The notes below the pieces were generated by a model. That model saw only the letters and a program-made list of their open reading frames with translations, was not told the DNA's origin and searched no databases. Of a stretch of 64,000 bases of DNA, positions 43,422-53,353 are shown piece by piece. The position numbers and the translations under genes are program-made. How positions within the stretch are numbered: position 1 is the first letter of the stretch; each line of letters starts with the position of its first letter. Source of the DNA: an uncultured Acidiferrobacteraceae bacterium (GTDB lineage Bacteria; Pseudomonadota; Gammaproteobacteria; Acidiferrobacterales; SZUA-150); contig CAJVXY010000001.1 in the NCBI GenBank assembly GCA_913009895.1, positions 158,437 to 222,436 on the forward strand. The letters run 5' to 3'.

Positions 43422-45890
43422 TTAAGTAGCAGTATGCCTTAGACGTATAGAGTTTAAAACAACGATTAACGAGCTAACCGACATTCCTATGGCAGCCATC
43501 CAGGGCGTGACCACGGCGGAAATAGCCAGTGTGATTGCGATAGTATTATAAAGCAGTGCCCACGAGAGATTCTGCTTCAGGACTAACATTGTTTTTTCAG
43601 CCAGTTTAACGGCAGTATAAATTCTGCTAATTTTATCTGTGATCAGGACTATATCTGATGATGCGGCAGCAAGTGCCGCACCCTCACCAATAGCAATCGA
43701 TATATCAGCGCAAGCCAGCACCGGCGCGTCATTAATACCGTCTCCCACCATCACAACTACATGGCCTTTATCCTGTAGTGCCTTCACGTAGTCAAGTTTC
43801 TCACGGGGCGTTTTTGAGGAGATGATATTGTCAATGCCGACCTGCCTGGCCACGTATTTAGCCGGGGCAGTATGATCGCCCGTTAGCAGGCTTACAGTTT
43901 TGCCGGCAGTTATGAGTTTTTTTATCAGGCCAGCAGCATCATCCCGAACCTCATCGGTAAAATGGAAACCTGCAACCAGGTTTTTCTTATTGGCAAGATA
44001 CACTTTTGTTGCGCCATCATCAGTATCGATATCATCTTGTCCATTGGCTGATTGCGCACAGACACTATTTATAAAATTCGCGGAGCCAATAAACCATTTT
44101 GTATCTTTAACTTGGCCTGATAAGCCCAGCCCGGGATGGTTGACAATATCTGTTGCCGATTCTGCAATAAAATCAGAATGATTTTTCAGGGCATTGGCCA
44201 ATGGGTGTGCAGAGCCAGTCTCAAGCGCGCTGGAAATTTTTAATACCTCAGCCTCAGTCAATTTCCCATAAGTTGTCACTTTCTTTATTTTGAAATTTCC
44301 GGTAGTGAGGGTGCCGGTTTTATCGAAAATAAAATGTGACGCCCTGGCCAGTACCTGGAATTTATTCCCTTTGGTTAATAAAATTCCACGGGAAGTCAGA
44401 AAACCCATTGCCGTGGAAAACGCGGTCGGAGTTGCCAGTGACAGGGCGCACGGGCAGGCAACAATGAGTATGGCGATCACCACCGGGATGGCCAGTTCTG
44501 GCATGGCCTGCCACCAGTAGGCGCCAGCTACCAGGGCAATCAATAAGACAATAGTCACGAAATAACTGGCTATCCTGTCTGCCAGCAAGGCGATAGCGGG
44601 TTTTTCTGATTGGGCACGCGCAACCAGTCTGGCCAGAGTAGCCAGTACTGTATCCTGGGCAACATGGGTAACGCGCAGTTTGACTGGGTGATCCCGGTTG
44701 ACGCTACCACCTATAATTTGATCGCCGCTTTTTCGCAAAACAGGATAACTCTCACCTGTCATTAGCGATTCATCCAGGCTTGACTGTCCCGCTATGATTA
44801 CGCCATCAACGGGTACAATTTCCCCTGGTCGGACTAGCAGGACATCTCCCATTGTTATATCTGAAGCCGGCAGGGTTTCTTCAATATTTTTTTCGTTTAC
44901 TCTTGTTGCCATGAGCGGGTTTCGTTGTGTCACCGCCTCAATACGATTTGCAGTATGTTTGCGGGCATTGAGTTCAAAATATCTTGCCGATAAAAGAAAA
45001 AAAACGAACATAACGATGGCGTCAAAGTAAACATGACCATAACCGGTAACTGTCGCGTAAGCCGATGCGATAAAGGCGATTCCGAGGCCCAGCGAGACCG
45101 AGACATCCATCCCGATTTTCATATTTTTAATATTACGAACCGCATTTTTTGTAAACGGATCAGCGGCGTAAATAATTATCGGTATCGTTAATCCAAGACT
45201 AAGCCAGCGAAAAAAAGTACGTATACCGTTTTCCATATCAAGCGCAGCATCGCTGTACATGGCAACGGCCAGTATCATTACTTGCATGCCCAGGATTGCG
45301 GCGAGCCCCAGTCGCTTTAGAAGAGATTTTTTTTCGGTATCAAATACTGCTTCCTGGCTTTGTGGGTCATAGGGGTAAGCGCGATAACCAATATTATTTA
45401 TGCCTTCGAGAATGGCGCTCAATTTAATTTGACTGTCATCCCAGACAATCTGGGCGCGGTGGGTAGCGTAATTGATAATGACGGAATGAATGCCGCCAAG
45501 TTTTTTCAGGTAGGTTTCGTTTAACCAGACGCAGGCAGCACAGGTAATACCTTCCAGTATCAGTGATGCTTCTTTTAGCTGGTTTTGAGTGGAGTAAACA
45601 AAACTTTGTTGTACTTGTGGATTGTCAAAAGCCTGCAATTCACGCAATGAGGCGGGTACGGTATTTAACCTGCTGTTGGCAGGTGTCTGCCGATCCTGGT
45701 AATAATCGTCCAGCCCAGCTGCCTGGATGGCCTGGCAAACGGCCAGGCAACCCAGGCAACACATGGGTCGTGCCGACCCCTTAATATCAATATTGATATT
45801 TGTAGGTACCGGGACAGGCAGACCGCAGTGATAGCAATGGTGTTCTGATTCTTCAGTGACCCGGTCAAGAGTTTTGGAGCTTGTAGACAT
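43422..45890 (-). CDS. ccoI: Copper-translocating P1B-type ATPase CcoI/FixI
   Basis: An 822-aa heavy-metal P-type ATPase. The N-terminus has a cysteine-rich CYHCGLPVP/CCLGCLAVC region and a heavy-metal-associated domain with CAACVW. The transmembrane CPC motif (VACPCALSLATP), the phosphorylation site DKTGTLT, and the GDGINDAPVLA hinge are intact. CcoI exports copper toward the periplasm for the binuclear centre of cbb3 oxidase. It starts the minus-strand pair ccoI-ccoS, divergent from the structural operon. Confidence 0.95.
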   Translation of the reverse strand: MSTSSKTLDRVTEESEHHCYHCGLPVPVPTNINIDIKGSARPMCCLGCLAVCQAIQAAGLDDYYQDRQTPANSRLNTVPASLRELQAFDNPQVQQSFVYSTQNQLKEASLILEGITCAACVWLNETYLKKLGGIHSVIINYATHRAQIVWDDSQIKLSAILEGINNIGYRAYPYDPQSQEAVFDTEKKSLLKRLGLAAILGMQVMILAVAMYSDAALDMENGIRTFFRWLSLGLTIPIIIYAADPFTKNAVRNIKNMKIGMDVSVSLGLGIAFIASAYATVTGYGHVYFDAIVMFVFFLLSARYFELNARKHTANRIEAVTQRNPLMATRVNEKNIEETLPASDITMGDVLLVRPGEIVPVDGVIIAGQSSLDESLMTGESYPVLRKSGDQIIGGSVNRDHPVKLRVTHVAQDTVLATLARLVARAQSEKPAIALLADRIASYFVTIVLLIALVAGAYWWQAMPELAIPVVIAILIVACPCALSLATPTAFSTAMGFLTSRGILLTKGNKFQVLARASHFIFDKTGTLTTGNFKIKKVTTYGKLTEAEVLKISSALETGSAHPLANALKNHSDFIAESATDIVNHPGLGLSGQVKDTKWFIGSANFINSVCAQSANGQDDIDTDDGATKVYLANKKNLVAGFHFTDEVRDDAAGLIKKLITAGKTVSLLTGDHTAPAKYVARQVGIDNIISSKTPREKLDYVKALQDKGHVVVMVGDGINDAPVLACADISIAIGEGAALAAASSDIVLITDKISRIYTAVKLAEKTMLVLKQNLSWALLYNTIAITLAISAVVTPWMAAIGMSVSSLIVVLNSIRLRHTAT

Positions 45891-46211
45891 AGGTTCCGTT
45901 AATAACGTGTATCGGTCTTGTATTTGAGCAGGCAGGCCCGCAGGGCCCTATTTTTTGATGATTGGGTAAAATAGTGACCCTGTTTATTTTAGATAACAAT
46001 TAATAAAAAATGATATAAATCAATTTAATAAGCCCAAAGCGCTGTTAGAATGCCACCGGTTTACCGTTTAGGACATGATAATTCCCTGAATTATCGATGA
46101 CTTTAATCAAGAAATCGTTCATAAATCAACAAAGAATATGATATATAAGCCATACCGATTTATATAAGCCGGTACAGGTGACCGCGGCGCTAATTTCAAG
46201 GGGAAACGGGA
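45891..46211. other. 321-bp divergent control region between ccoI and the cco operon
   Basis: No gene. The plus-strand promoter with an FNR-type site is described separately. A GC-rich short palindrome (around 45930-45950) lies near the ccoI start and may be part of its leader. No FNR-like site of comparable quality was seen for the ccoI direction, though one shared site could serve both. Confidence 0.5.
46010..46051 (+). promoter_or_regulatory. FNR/ANR-type site with extended -10, class II promoter of the cco operon
   Basis: ATGATATAAATCAA (46010-46023) differs from the FNR consensus TTGAT-N4-ATCAA at one base. A TGT TAGAAT extended -10 (hexamer 46046-46051) follows, which puts the site centre about 41.5 bp before the expected start point, the exact class II spacing. 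Expression under low oxygen is therefore expected. Confidence 0.7.
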
Positions 46212-46814
46212 ATGGTATTAAATCATGTTTGGGGGTTGTTTGCCCATCCAGAAGAAGAATGGCAGGAAATACGTAAAGAGAATTGTGGTATCGGCCGATG
46301 TTATTGTACCCACGTATTATTCCTCGCTGCTATCCCGCCTGTAGCCGGTTTTATCGGCACCACCCAGATTGGCTGGCATCTGGGAAGTGGAGAGGCGGTA
46401 AAATTAACGCTTGAGAGTGCCCTGGGCATTTCGTTAATGTATTACCTGGCCATGCTGGTTGGCGTTTTCAGTATTGGCAAGTTGATTCACTGGATGGGGC
46501 AGACCTATGGCGCCAAGCAATCTCTGCCACGATGCATTGGCCTGGCCGCGTACACCGCAACCCCGCTTTTTTTAACCGGCCTCATGGGACTGTATCCGAT
46601 ATTGTGGTTGAATTTTCTTGTTGGCCTGCCGGCCCTGGCTTATACCGTTTACCTGTTATATCTCGGGGTACCGATCATGCTTGAGATTAGTAAAGAACGC
46701 GGCTTTCTGTTTTCAACTGCCGTGTTGGCGGTGGGACTGGTAGCGCTGGTTGCCTTGATGGCCGTGACGATTGTGATTTGGGATGCCGGGATAGGTCCGG
46801 TTTTGAGCGATTAG
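46212..46814 (+). CDS. Yip1-family membrane protein
   Basis: A 200-aa protein with five transmembrane helices after an N-terminal cytoplasmic segment containing the Yip1-type opening HVWGLFAHPEEEWQEIRKE. Yip1-domain proteins in bacteria have no established function. Here the gene lies between the FNR-type promoter and ccoN (76-bp gap), so it is probably co-transcribed with the oxidase and may support membrane assembly. Confidence 0.85.
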   Translation: MVLNHVWGLFAHPEEEWQEIRKENCGIGRCYCTHVLFLAAIPPVAGFIGTTQIGWHLGSGEAVKLTLESALGISLMYYLAMLVGVFSIGKLIHWMGQTYGAKQSLPRCIGLAAYTATPLFLTGLMGLYPILWLNFLVGLPALAYTVYLLYLGVPIMLEISKERGFLFSTAVLAVGLVALVALMAVTIVIWDAGIGPVLSD

Positions 46815-46890
46815 CACTTTTTTAGAATAAATCTAAATTTTAAAATTATTAAAACTAAACTCTAGAGTCTCATTAATTTAAGGAATGGCC

Positions 46891-48306
46891 ATGGCTGATA
46901 AAGAAACCTATAACTATACTGTCGTCCGGCAGTTTGCCATTATGACCATCGTCTGGGGTGTTGTCGGCATGCTCGTAGGTGTGGTGATCGCCTCACAAAT
47001 GGCATGGCCAGCATTGAATTTCGATACGCCCTGGCTGACCTTTGGTCGTTTAAGGCCCCTGCACACCAATGCAGTCATATTTGCGTTCGGTGGTTCCGCC
47101 TTGTTTGCGACTTCCTATTATATTGTTCAGCGAACATGCCATGCCCGTTTATTTGCTGGCAGGCTGGCCGCTTTCACATTCTGGGGATGGCAGCTGGTTA
47201 TTTTATCTGCTGCGATTACCCTGCCCCTTGGTATTACCACGTCAAAAGAATATGCAGAACTGGAGTGGCCAATTGATATCCTTATTACTCTCGTCTGGGT
47301 GTCTTACGCCATTGTATTTTTTGGCACCATCGTCAAGCGAAAGACACCCCATATCTATGTTGCCAACTGGTTTTTTGGTGCCTTTATTCTGGTCGTGGCC
47401 TTGTTACATGTTGTTAATAGCGCCGCGATACCCGTCAGTTTGTTTAAATCCTACTCGGTTTATTCCGGTGCCCAGGATGCCATGGTGCAGTGGTGGTATG
47501 GCCACAATGCCGTTGGATTTTTTCTGACCGCAGGTTTTCTGGGCATGATGTATTATTTTGTGCCCAAGCAGGCAAATCGTCCGGTTTATTCGTATCGATT
47601 ATCTGTTGTTCATTTTTGGGCCCTGATCTTTACCTACATCTGGGCCGGCCCCCATCATTTACACTACACCGCATTACCAGACTGGACCCAGTCACTGGGC
47701 ATGGTTTTTTCATTAATTCTGCTGGCGCCTAGTTGGGGCGGTATGATCAACGGTATCATGACCCTGTCAGGTGCCTGGCAAAAATTACGAACTGATCCCA
47801 TACTCCGATTCCTTATTGTGTCGGTCTCGTTTTATGGCATGTCAACATTTGAGGGCCCAATGATGGCCATCAAAACTGTTAACGCCTTATCCCATTATAC
47901 TGACTGGACAATTGGCCATGTCCATTCTGGTGCCCTGGGCTGGGTTGCCATGATATCCATGGGGGCAATGTATTATTTAATCCCCAGGCTTTTTGATCGT
48001 AAAATTTACAGCGTGCAGTTAATTGAAATCCATTTCTGGCTGGCCACCCTGGGTATTGTTTTATATGTCGCCTCTATGTGGGTATCCGGCGTAATGCAGG
48101 GCTTGATGTGGCGAGCGGTTAATGCCGACGGCACACTGACCTATAGTTTTGTTGAAAGCGTACAGGCGTTGCATCCATTTTATATTGTCAGGTTTCTAGG
48201 CGGCACGTTCTTTTTAGTTGGCATGTTGGTGATGGCCTACAATATCTGGCGAACAGTTGAAGGCGCTAAACCGGCAATCGCAGCAATTCCTGCACCAGCC
48301 CATTAG
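46891..48306 (+). CDS. ccoN: cbb3-type cytochrome c oxidase subunit I CcoN
   Basis: A 471-aa protein with 12 expected transmembrane helices. The haem and CuB histidines are visible: [15 protein letters not shown] (low-spin haem ligand), [26 protein letters not shown] (CuB pair) and [14 protein letters not shown]. It reduces oxygen at high affinity. I use the ATG at 46891, six bases after AAGGA, rather than the ATG two codons earlier, which directly abuts that ribosome site. It leads the ccoNOQP set. Confidence 0.97.
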   Translation: MADKETYNYTVVRQFAIMTIVWGVVGMLVGVVIASQMAWPALNFDTPWLTFGRLRPLHTNAVIFAFGGSALFATSYYIVQRTCHARLFAGRLAAFTFWGWQLVILSAAITLPLGITTSKEYAELEWPIDILITLVWVSYAIVFFGTIVKRKTPHIYVANWFFGAFILVVALLHVVNSAAIPVSLFKSYSVYSGAQDAMVQWWYGHNAVGFFLTAGFLGMMYYFVPKQANRPVYSYRLSVVHFWALIFTYIWAGPHHLHYTALPDWTQSLGMVFSLILLAPSWGGMINGIMTLSGAWQKLRTDPILRFLIVSVSFYGMSTFEGPMMAIKTVNALSHYTDWTIGHVHSGALGWVAMISMGAMYYLIPRLFDRKIYSVQLIEIHFWLATLGIVLYVASMWVSGVMQGLMWRAVNADGTLTYSFVESVQALHPFYIVRFLGGTFFLVGMLVMAYNIWRTVEGAKPAIAAIPAPAH

Positions 48307-48319
48307 CGGGGGAACATTT

Positions 48320-48931
48320 ATGTTAAGTCACGAAAAAGTAGAAACAAATATTGGCTTAATGCTGGTACTGGTTTTGATTGTTGTTAGCGTTGGCGGTCTG
48401 GTTCAGATTGTGCCACTTTTTTTCCAACACTCGACAACGGAGCCCGTCCAGGGCTTGAAGCCTTACACGGCGTTACAACTTGAGGGCCGGGATATTTATA
48501 TTCGCGAAGGTTGTAGTGTATGCCATTCACAAATGATTCGTCCGTTCAGGGCAGAGACAGAACGTTACGGTCATTATTCAGTGGCAGGTGAGTTTGTTTA
48601 TGATCGGCCTTTCTTGTGGGGATCCAAACGAACAGGCCCTGACCTGCATCGAGTCGGCGGCCGTTATGGTGATGACTGGCACCGCGTACATTTGAACAAC
48701 CCGCGCGATGTTGTGCCTGAATCAATTATGCCTAGTTATCCGTGGCTTGCCGAAAATCAACTGGATGGAAAGTATATTCAGAAAAAAATGACTGTGCTCA
48801 GGACACTTGGCCATCCTTATAGTGATGAACAAATTGCCGGCGCACCTGGGAAATTAAAGGGCAAAACAGAAATGGATGCCATGGTTGCCTATTTGCAAAG
48901 CCTTGGTACTGCAATCAAGACCAGGAGATAG
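48320..48931 (+). CDS. ccoO: cbb3 oxidase monohaem cytochrome c subunit CcoO
   Basis: A 203-aa membrane-anchored c-type cytochrome: an N-terminal transmembrane helix (about 12-34), haem site CSVCH in [15 protein letters not shown] and the later axial methionine region ([11 protein letters not shown]). The ATG at 48320 is preceded by GGGGAA and gives the normal N-terminus; the frame extends 63 bp into the ccoN end. Second gene of ccoNOQP. Confidence 0.96.
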   Translation: MLSHEKVETNIGLMLVLVLIVVSVGGLVQIVPLFFQHSTTEPVQGLKPYTALQLEGRDIYIREGCSVCHSQMIRPFRAETERYGHYSVAGEFVYDRPFLWGSKRTGPDLHRVGGRYGDDWHRVHLNNPRDVVPESIMPSYPWLAENQLDGKYIQKKMTVLRTLGHPYSDEQIAGAPGKLKGKTEMDAMVAYLQSLGTAIKTRR

Positions 48932-48932
48932 A

Positions 48933-49097
48933 ATGATGCTTATGTTTCATATATTCTGGACCGTATTACTGTTTTTAATATTCATTGGCATTATTTTTTG
49001 GGCTTTTAATGGTTCCCGCAAAACATCATTCGATCAAGCTTCAAGAATGCCCCTTGAGGATGATGATGAGCCAACAATACATAAAGATCGGAGTTGA
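48933..49097 (+). CDS. ccoQ: cbb3 oxidase small subunit CcoQ
   Basis: A 54-aa protein with one transmembrane helix (about 5-27) and the typical WAFNGSRKTSFDQASRMPLEDDDE tail. It stabilises the oxidase. The ATG at 48933 lies 1 bp after the ccoO stop with AGGAGA before it; the longer frame upstream is only a shadow of ccoO. It ends 5 bp before ccoP. Confidence 0.92.
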   Translation: MMLMFHIFWTVLLFLIFIGIIFWAFNGSRKTSFDQASRMPLEDDDEPTIHKDRS

Positions 49098-49102
49098 TCG
49101 GT

Positions 49103-49999
49103 ATGGCAGATTTTACAAGTGAATTCTGGAACTGGTTTATTATAATCCCGGTAGTTGCCGGGTTTATATTTTGTCTTTTTTTAATAATCTGGATGTCTGG
49201 CGGCACACCCACTGGCGCGAAAGCAAAACCCACTGGCCATGTCTGGGATGAAGACCTGCAGGAGCTTAACAATCCATTACCAGGCTGGTGGGTGAATCTT
49301 TTTTATATCACGATTGCATTCGGTGCAATTTATCTTGTACTTTACCCGGGGCTGGGCAGCTATGAAGGCCTGTTGGGATGGACGTCTCAGGGTCGATACG
49401 AAAAAGAGATCAAGGCGGCTGATAAAAAATTTGGGCCTATTTACAAAGCTTATGCCCAGGTAAATCTTCGGACCCTGGTTCACGATGCCAAGGCCATGAA
49501 AACAGGCCAGCGCCTGTTTACAAATTATTGTACGATTTGCCATGGTTCTGATGCCGGTGGCGCGCCGGGTTTTCCAAGTCTTACTGATTCATCATGGTTA
49601 TATGGCGGTGAGCCTGAACAAATAAAGCAAAGCATCATGAACGGACGTTCTGGTGTGATGCCAGCCTGGGAGCCGGCCCTGGGGGCAAAAGGGGTGCACG
49701 AGGTTGGTGAATACGTGATCAGTTTAAGCGGGCGCAAGGTACATATCAGTGCAGCAGAGGCCGGTGAAAAACGGTTTATGGCCATGTGTGCGGCTTGTCA
49801 TGGAAAAGACGGCAAGGGTAATATCGCCATTGGTGCGCCTGATTTGACAGACAATACCTGGCTCTATGGCGGCTCGCAAAAAACCATTAACGAGTCCATT
49901 GCCAAAGGCCGTGGTGGCAAAATGCCGGCCCATAAGGACTTCCTGGGCGCTGACAAGGTTCATTTACTGGCAGCCTATATCTACAGTCTTTCGCAATGA
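49103..49999 (+). CDS. ccoP: cbb3 oxidase dihaem cytochrome c subunit CcoP
   Basis: A 298-aa protein with two N-terminal transmembrane helices (about 10-32 and 65-88) and two cytochrome c domains with CTICH (near 145) and CAACH (near 230). CcoP takes electrons from soluble cytochromes and passes them to CcoO. The ATG at 49103 follows GGAG; a TTG 9 bp upstream is less likely. Last structural subunit of ccoNOQP. Confidence 0.96.
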   Translation: MADFTSEFWNWFIIIPVVAGFIFCLFLIIWMSGGTPTGAKAKPTGHVWDEDLQELNNPLPGWWVNLFYITIAFGAIYLVLYPGLGSYEGLLGWTSQGRYEKEIKAADKKFGPIYKAYAQVNLRTLVHDAKAMKTGQRLFTNYCTICHGSDAGGAPGFPSLTDSSWLYGGEPEQIKQSIMNGRSGVMPAWEPALGAKGVHEVGEYVISLSGRKVHISAAEAGEKRFMAMCAACHGKDGKGNIAIGAPDLTDNTWLYGGSQKTINESIAKGRGGKMPAHKDFLGADKVHLLAAYIYSLSQ

Positions 50000-50049
50000 T
50001 TTCGACGTCTCATCTTTCTTTAATGTAGGTAACAACCAAGATAACGATT

Positions 50050-50382
50050 ATGTCTAGAAACCCTGAACAAAATCCAGCGTCGCCTGGCACATCACCAATA
50101 ACTTTAAAAATCATTTCGATTTTTTGGCCCTCGTTTTTAACAGCAGGCCTGGCCACCATTCTCTGTTTTTCAGTATTTGATCCAGAGATGATGCTGCTGG
50201 ATACTCATTTTTCAAGCGCAAGCAGGCTCGGTGCTTATACCACCGGCTTTTTTTCATTTTGGGTGTTAACAGCAAGTTCCTGCGCTTTGACCTGTTATTT
50301 CAAAAAACCGTGCGCAGTTACAAAGACCAAATCAGCAAATTTAAAAATAGACGCGGAAGGACCTGTTAAAGGTAATACCTGA
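50050..50382 (+). CDS. Unknown two-helix membrane protein in the cco operon
   Basis: A 110-aa protein with two likely transmembrane helices (about 22-44 and 60-84) joined by a short acidic loop (DPEMMLLDTHFSS). I do not recognise a family. Its position between ccoP and ccoG, 50 bp downstream of ccoP, is where some proteobacteria carry small poorly conserved oxidase-associated proteins. A role in cbb3 assembly or stability is inferred from context only. Confidence 0.65.
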   Translation: MSRNPEQNPASPGTSPITLKIISIFWPSFLTAGLATILCFSVFDPEMMLLDTHFSSASRLGAYTTGFFSFWVLTASSCALTCYFKKPCAVTKTKSANLKIDAEGPVKGNT

Positions 50383-50542
50383 TACCGGGGTACCTGATAA
50401 CAGGATAAGTTAGCAAGCCTGGGTTAACCGAATCACGGACCCGGGTAGTTCCTGGTTTCAGTGCCCACACAGAATCCTGGTATCCACCGTTTGTTTGCAG
50501 AATTTAGTTAATATGCTATCCAGGAATTTCTAATCATCCAAT

Positions 50543-51952
50543 ATGTCTCAGCAGCAAAATAAAATAGATCAATCAAACCCGCTCTACGAAAAAAATCAAA
50601 AAATTTATTCCCGAGAGGTGCACGGGTTATTTGCACTATGGCGGGTAACTGGCGTTATTATTTTATTGGGTATTTACTATGGTACCCCGTGGTTACGTTG
50701 GCAAGGCCAGCAGGCTATTTTACTGGATTTACCCGAACGTAAATTTCACATTTTTGCATTGACATTCTGGCCCCAGGATTTTTTCTATCTTGCAATTTTA
50801 CTCATAATAGCTGCCCTGGCATTATTTTTCTTTACGACACTCGCTGGCAGGTTATGGTGCGGTTATGCCTGTCCGCAGACAGTGTGGACAGAAGTTTTTC
50901 TGGTAATGGAGCGATGGATAGAAGGCAATCGCATGAAGCAGATGAAGCTGGATCAGTCTGCTTTTAACATAGAAAAATTTCTAAAAAAATTCAGCAAGCA
51001 TTTTGTCTGGATAATTTTTTCAGCCTATACGGGATTTACCTTTGTTGGTTACTTTACGCCCATCACCGGGCTGGCAGAAAAAATCATCCAGCTTTCCCTT
51101 GGACCGTGGGAAACATTCTGGGTCGTATTTTACAGTTTTGCGACTTACGGGAATGCCGGCTGGATGCGTGAACAGGTTTGCCTGCACATGTGTCCTTATG
51201 CGCGCTTCCAGAGCGCCATGTTTGATAAAGACACGTTAGTTATTGCCTATGATGAGACGCGGGGCGAGCCACGAGGCTCAAGAAATAAAAAAACTGATTA
51301 CCAGGATAAGGGCCTTGGAGATTGCATCAATTGCACGCTTTGTGTCCAGGCTTGCCCAACCGGAATTGATATCCGCGATGGATTGCAATACCAGTGTATT
51401 GCCTGTGCGGCTTGCATTGATGTATGCGATGAAGTCATGGTTAAGATGGATTACAAGCCTGGATTAATAAAATACACAACTGAAAATGCTGTCCATGGAA
51501 AAGCAAGTCATTTTTTCAGGCCCAAAACCGTTATCTACGGTGCAATTCTCCTGGTCTTATTGTCTGGCCTTGTGATAGCCCTGTTTACCAGGTTGCCATT
51601 GGAGATGGATATCATGCGTGACAGAAATACACTCTATCGAGAATTACCTGATGGCCTGATTGAGAATGTGTATGTCCTGAAAGTGTTAAACATGGATTCA
51701 GTGCCCCACGAATATAAATTAACAGTGAGTGGCATTGAAAATATGAAAATGAAAATGAAAATGAAAATGAATTTTGACCATATGCTGGTACCATCAGGCG
51801 AGATCGTTGAAATGCCGATTGTGCTGCAGGTGCCGCGCAGCAGGCTTGTCAAACGCAGCAATGCCGTAGAGTTCACGCTTGTGGCTAAAGACAAACCGGC
51901 ACTGACCGTGACAGAGGAAGCACGATTCCTCGGCCCGATACCAACCAACTAA
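50543..51952 (+). CDS. ccoG: Cytochrome oxidase accessory protein CcoG/RdxA
   Basis: A 469-aa membrane ferredoxin-like protein. There are several transmembrane helices in the first 200 residues (with CGYACPQTVWTE), two [4Fe-4S] motifs near residues 260-290 (CINCTLCVQACP and CIACAACIDVCDE), another helix, and a C-terminal periplasmic Ig-like domain. CcoG is a cupric reductase that supplies Cu(I) for oxidase assembly. An MK repeat of four or five units lies near residue 400 (see the repeat entry). Confidence 0.95.
   Translation: MSQQQNKIDQSNPLYEKNQKIYSREVHGLFALWRVTGVIILLGIYYGTPWLRWQGQQAILLDLPERKFHIFALTFWPQDFFYLAILLIIAALALFFFTTLAGRLWCGYACPQTVWTEVFLVMERWIEGNRMKQMKLDQSAFNIEKFLKKFSKHFVWIIFSAYTGFTFVGYFTPITGLAEKIIQLSLGPWETFWVVFYSFATYGNAGWMREQVCLHMCPYARFQSAMFDKDTLVIAYDETRGEPRGSRNKKTDYQDKGLGDCINCTLCVQACPTGIDIRDGLQYQCIACAACIDVCDEVMVKMDYKPGLIKYTTENAVHGKASHFFRPKTVIYGAILLVLLSGLVIALFTRLPLEMDIMRDRNTLYRELPDGLIENVYVLKVLNMDSVPHEYKLTVSGIENMKMKMKMKMNFDHMLVPSGEIVEMPIVLQVPRSRLVKRSNAVEFTLVAKDKPALTVTEEARFLGPIPTN
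51742..51773 (+). repeat. 6-bp tandem repeat (AAAATG) within ccoG
   Basis: About five units of ATGAAA in register with the reading frame, encoding MK dipeptides in the periplasmic domain. A change in unit number would keep the frame, so it would vary length, not expression. Confidence 0.8.
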
Positions 51953-51966
51953 ACAGGTTAAAACGA

Positions 51967-52461
51967 ATGGAAAAAAAATGGTTTCAACAACCCTATGTCT
52001 GGTTCGTGATTAGTATTCCAGCTACCGCTGTCGTTTTGAGCATGATATTACTTTATCTTGCGATCAATGGCCGTGACCCGATGGTTGTTGATGATTATTA
52101 CAAAAAAGGCCGGGCAATCAATGAGGTATTAACCAGGGATAAACGGGCCGCGGAAATGGGGCTGACAGCAACCATGGAGATTAATTATAAAACCAATAAA
52201 ATTAACTTCGAATTCCAGGCCAGAAATAAACTTACACTGCCAGAAATTTTAGAATTGAAAATTACCCACGCCACCCGGGGGGAGCTGGATGAAGTTGTCC
52301 GGCTTTACCGATCACACACAGGTCTGTATCAGGGCCAGTTGCCAGAACGGGATCTACAAGCAGGTAAATGGTATCTGGAACTGGGAACCAAACAATGGCG
52401 TATCACAAAAAGAATAACCCTGCCCATAAAAAAGAAAATTACGCTCCAGTCCAGTCATTAG
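51967..52461 (+). CDS. fixH: FixH/CcoH family oxidase assembly protein
   Basis: A 164-aa protein with one N-terminal transmembrane helix (about 10-32), the family motif AINGRDPMVVDDYYKKGRAIN, and a C-terminal beta-rich domain. FixH/CcoH takes part in assembling cbb3 oxidase. It follows ccoG by 14 bp, the standard order. Confidence 0.9.
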   Translation: MEKKWFQQPYVWFVISIPATAVVLSMILLYLAINGRDPMVVDDYYKKGRAINEVLTRDKRAAEMGLTATMEINYKTNKINFEFQARNKLTLPEILELKITHATRGELDEVVRLYRSHTGLYQGQLPERDLQAGKWYLELGTKQWRITKRITLPIKKKITLQSSH

Positions 52462-52480
52462 TTAATTAATTTTTATCCAG

Positions 52481-53194
52481 ATGTTAAGCCAGGATCTAAT
52501 CACCGTTTTCCTGATGGGGCTGGTTGGTTCGGTCCACTGTGTTGGCATGTGTGGCGGCATTGCCAGCTTACTCGGCGGTCAAATACAGACCGGTAATACC
52601 CTGCCACGACATATCCTGGGCTTCAGCCTGCTTTACAATACCGGACGCATAAGCAGTTACATTGTTGCAGGCGTTCTGATTGCAGTCCTGGGACAGCTGA
52701 CTGCCAACGCGGGGCAAAGCGCAGGATTGCCAGACATCAGTCGATTGCTTATTGGTTTGCTCACTTTGTTTTTCGGTTTTTACTTAATGGGATGGACATT
52801 TTTTTTATTACCTTTAGAAAAAGTGGGCAGTTTTTTATGGCGACGGATTGAGCCCATTACCCGCAAATTATTACCGGTACGGTCATGGCCACAGGCTTTT
52901 CTGCTGGGTTCGTTATGGGGCTGGTTGCCCTGCGGCCTGGTTTACGTGGCATTAAGCTGGTCGGCTGTCAGTGCTGATCCGGTGCAGGGTGGTTTGCTCA
53001 TGGCGGCATTTGGTTTAGGCACGCTGCCGGCCATGTTGGGCATGAGCCTGACAGGCAATCGCCTGGGTCAATTACTGGCTCAGCCAAACCTGCGCATGGG
53101 AATTGGTGTCCTGGTGATTCTTTATGGATCCTGGATGCTCTGGTTCGTGGTTGCCGGGAAACTGGGAACTGGTTCACATTTAGAGCATTTTTAG
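52481..53194 (+). CDS. TauE/SafE-type (DsbD-like) membrane protein of the cco locus
   Basis: A 237-aa protein with six transmembrane helices. The first contains the HCVGMCGG motif and a later one WGWLPCGLVY, features of the UPF0014/DUF-type sulfite exporter-like proteins that commonly end ccoGHIS loci. The conserved Cys residues suggest metal or thiol transport for oxidase maturation rather than sulfite export. It lies 19 bp downstream of fixH and closes the operon. Confidence 0.85.
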   Translation: MLSQDLITVFLMGLVGSVHCVGMCGGIASLLGGQIQTGNTLPRHILGFSLLYNTGRISSYIVAGVLIAVLGQLTANAGQSAGLPDISRLLIGLLTLFFGFYLMGWTFFLLPLEKVGSFLWRRIEPITRKLLPVRSWPQAFLLGSLWGWLPCGLVYVALSWSAVSADPVQGGLLMAAFGLGTLPAMLGMSLTGNRLGQLLAQPNLRMGIGVLVILYGSWMLWFVVAGKLGTGSHLEHF

Positions 53195-53353
53195 TTAAAT
53201 ATTGCTCCATTAATATCAATACAATCAATATGTTAAATTAATATCCAGCAACGTGAACTGGCTCACGGCCAGGATCTGATTTTGTCCCTATTATCCCTGT
53301 ATAGCGTCAGTAAAAACAGGACTGGATCTAATCCAGGTATTTGGGAGATAGTT

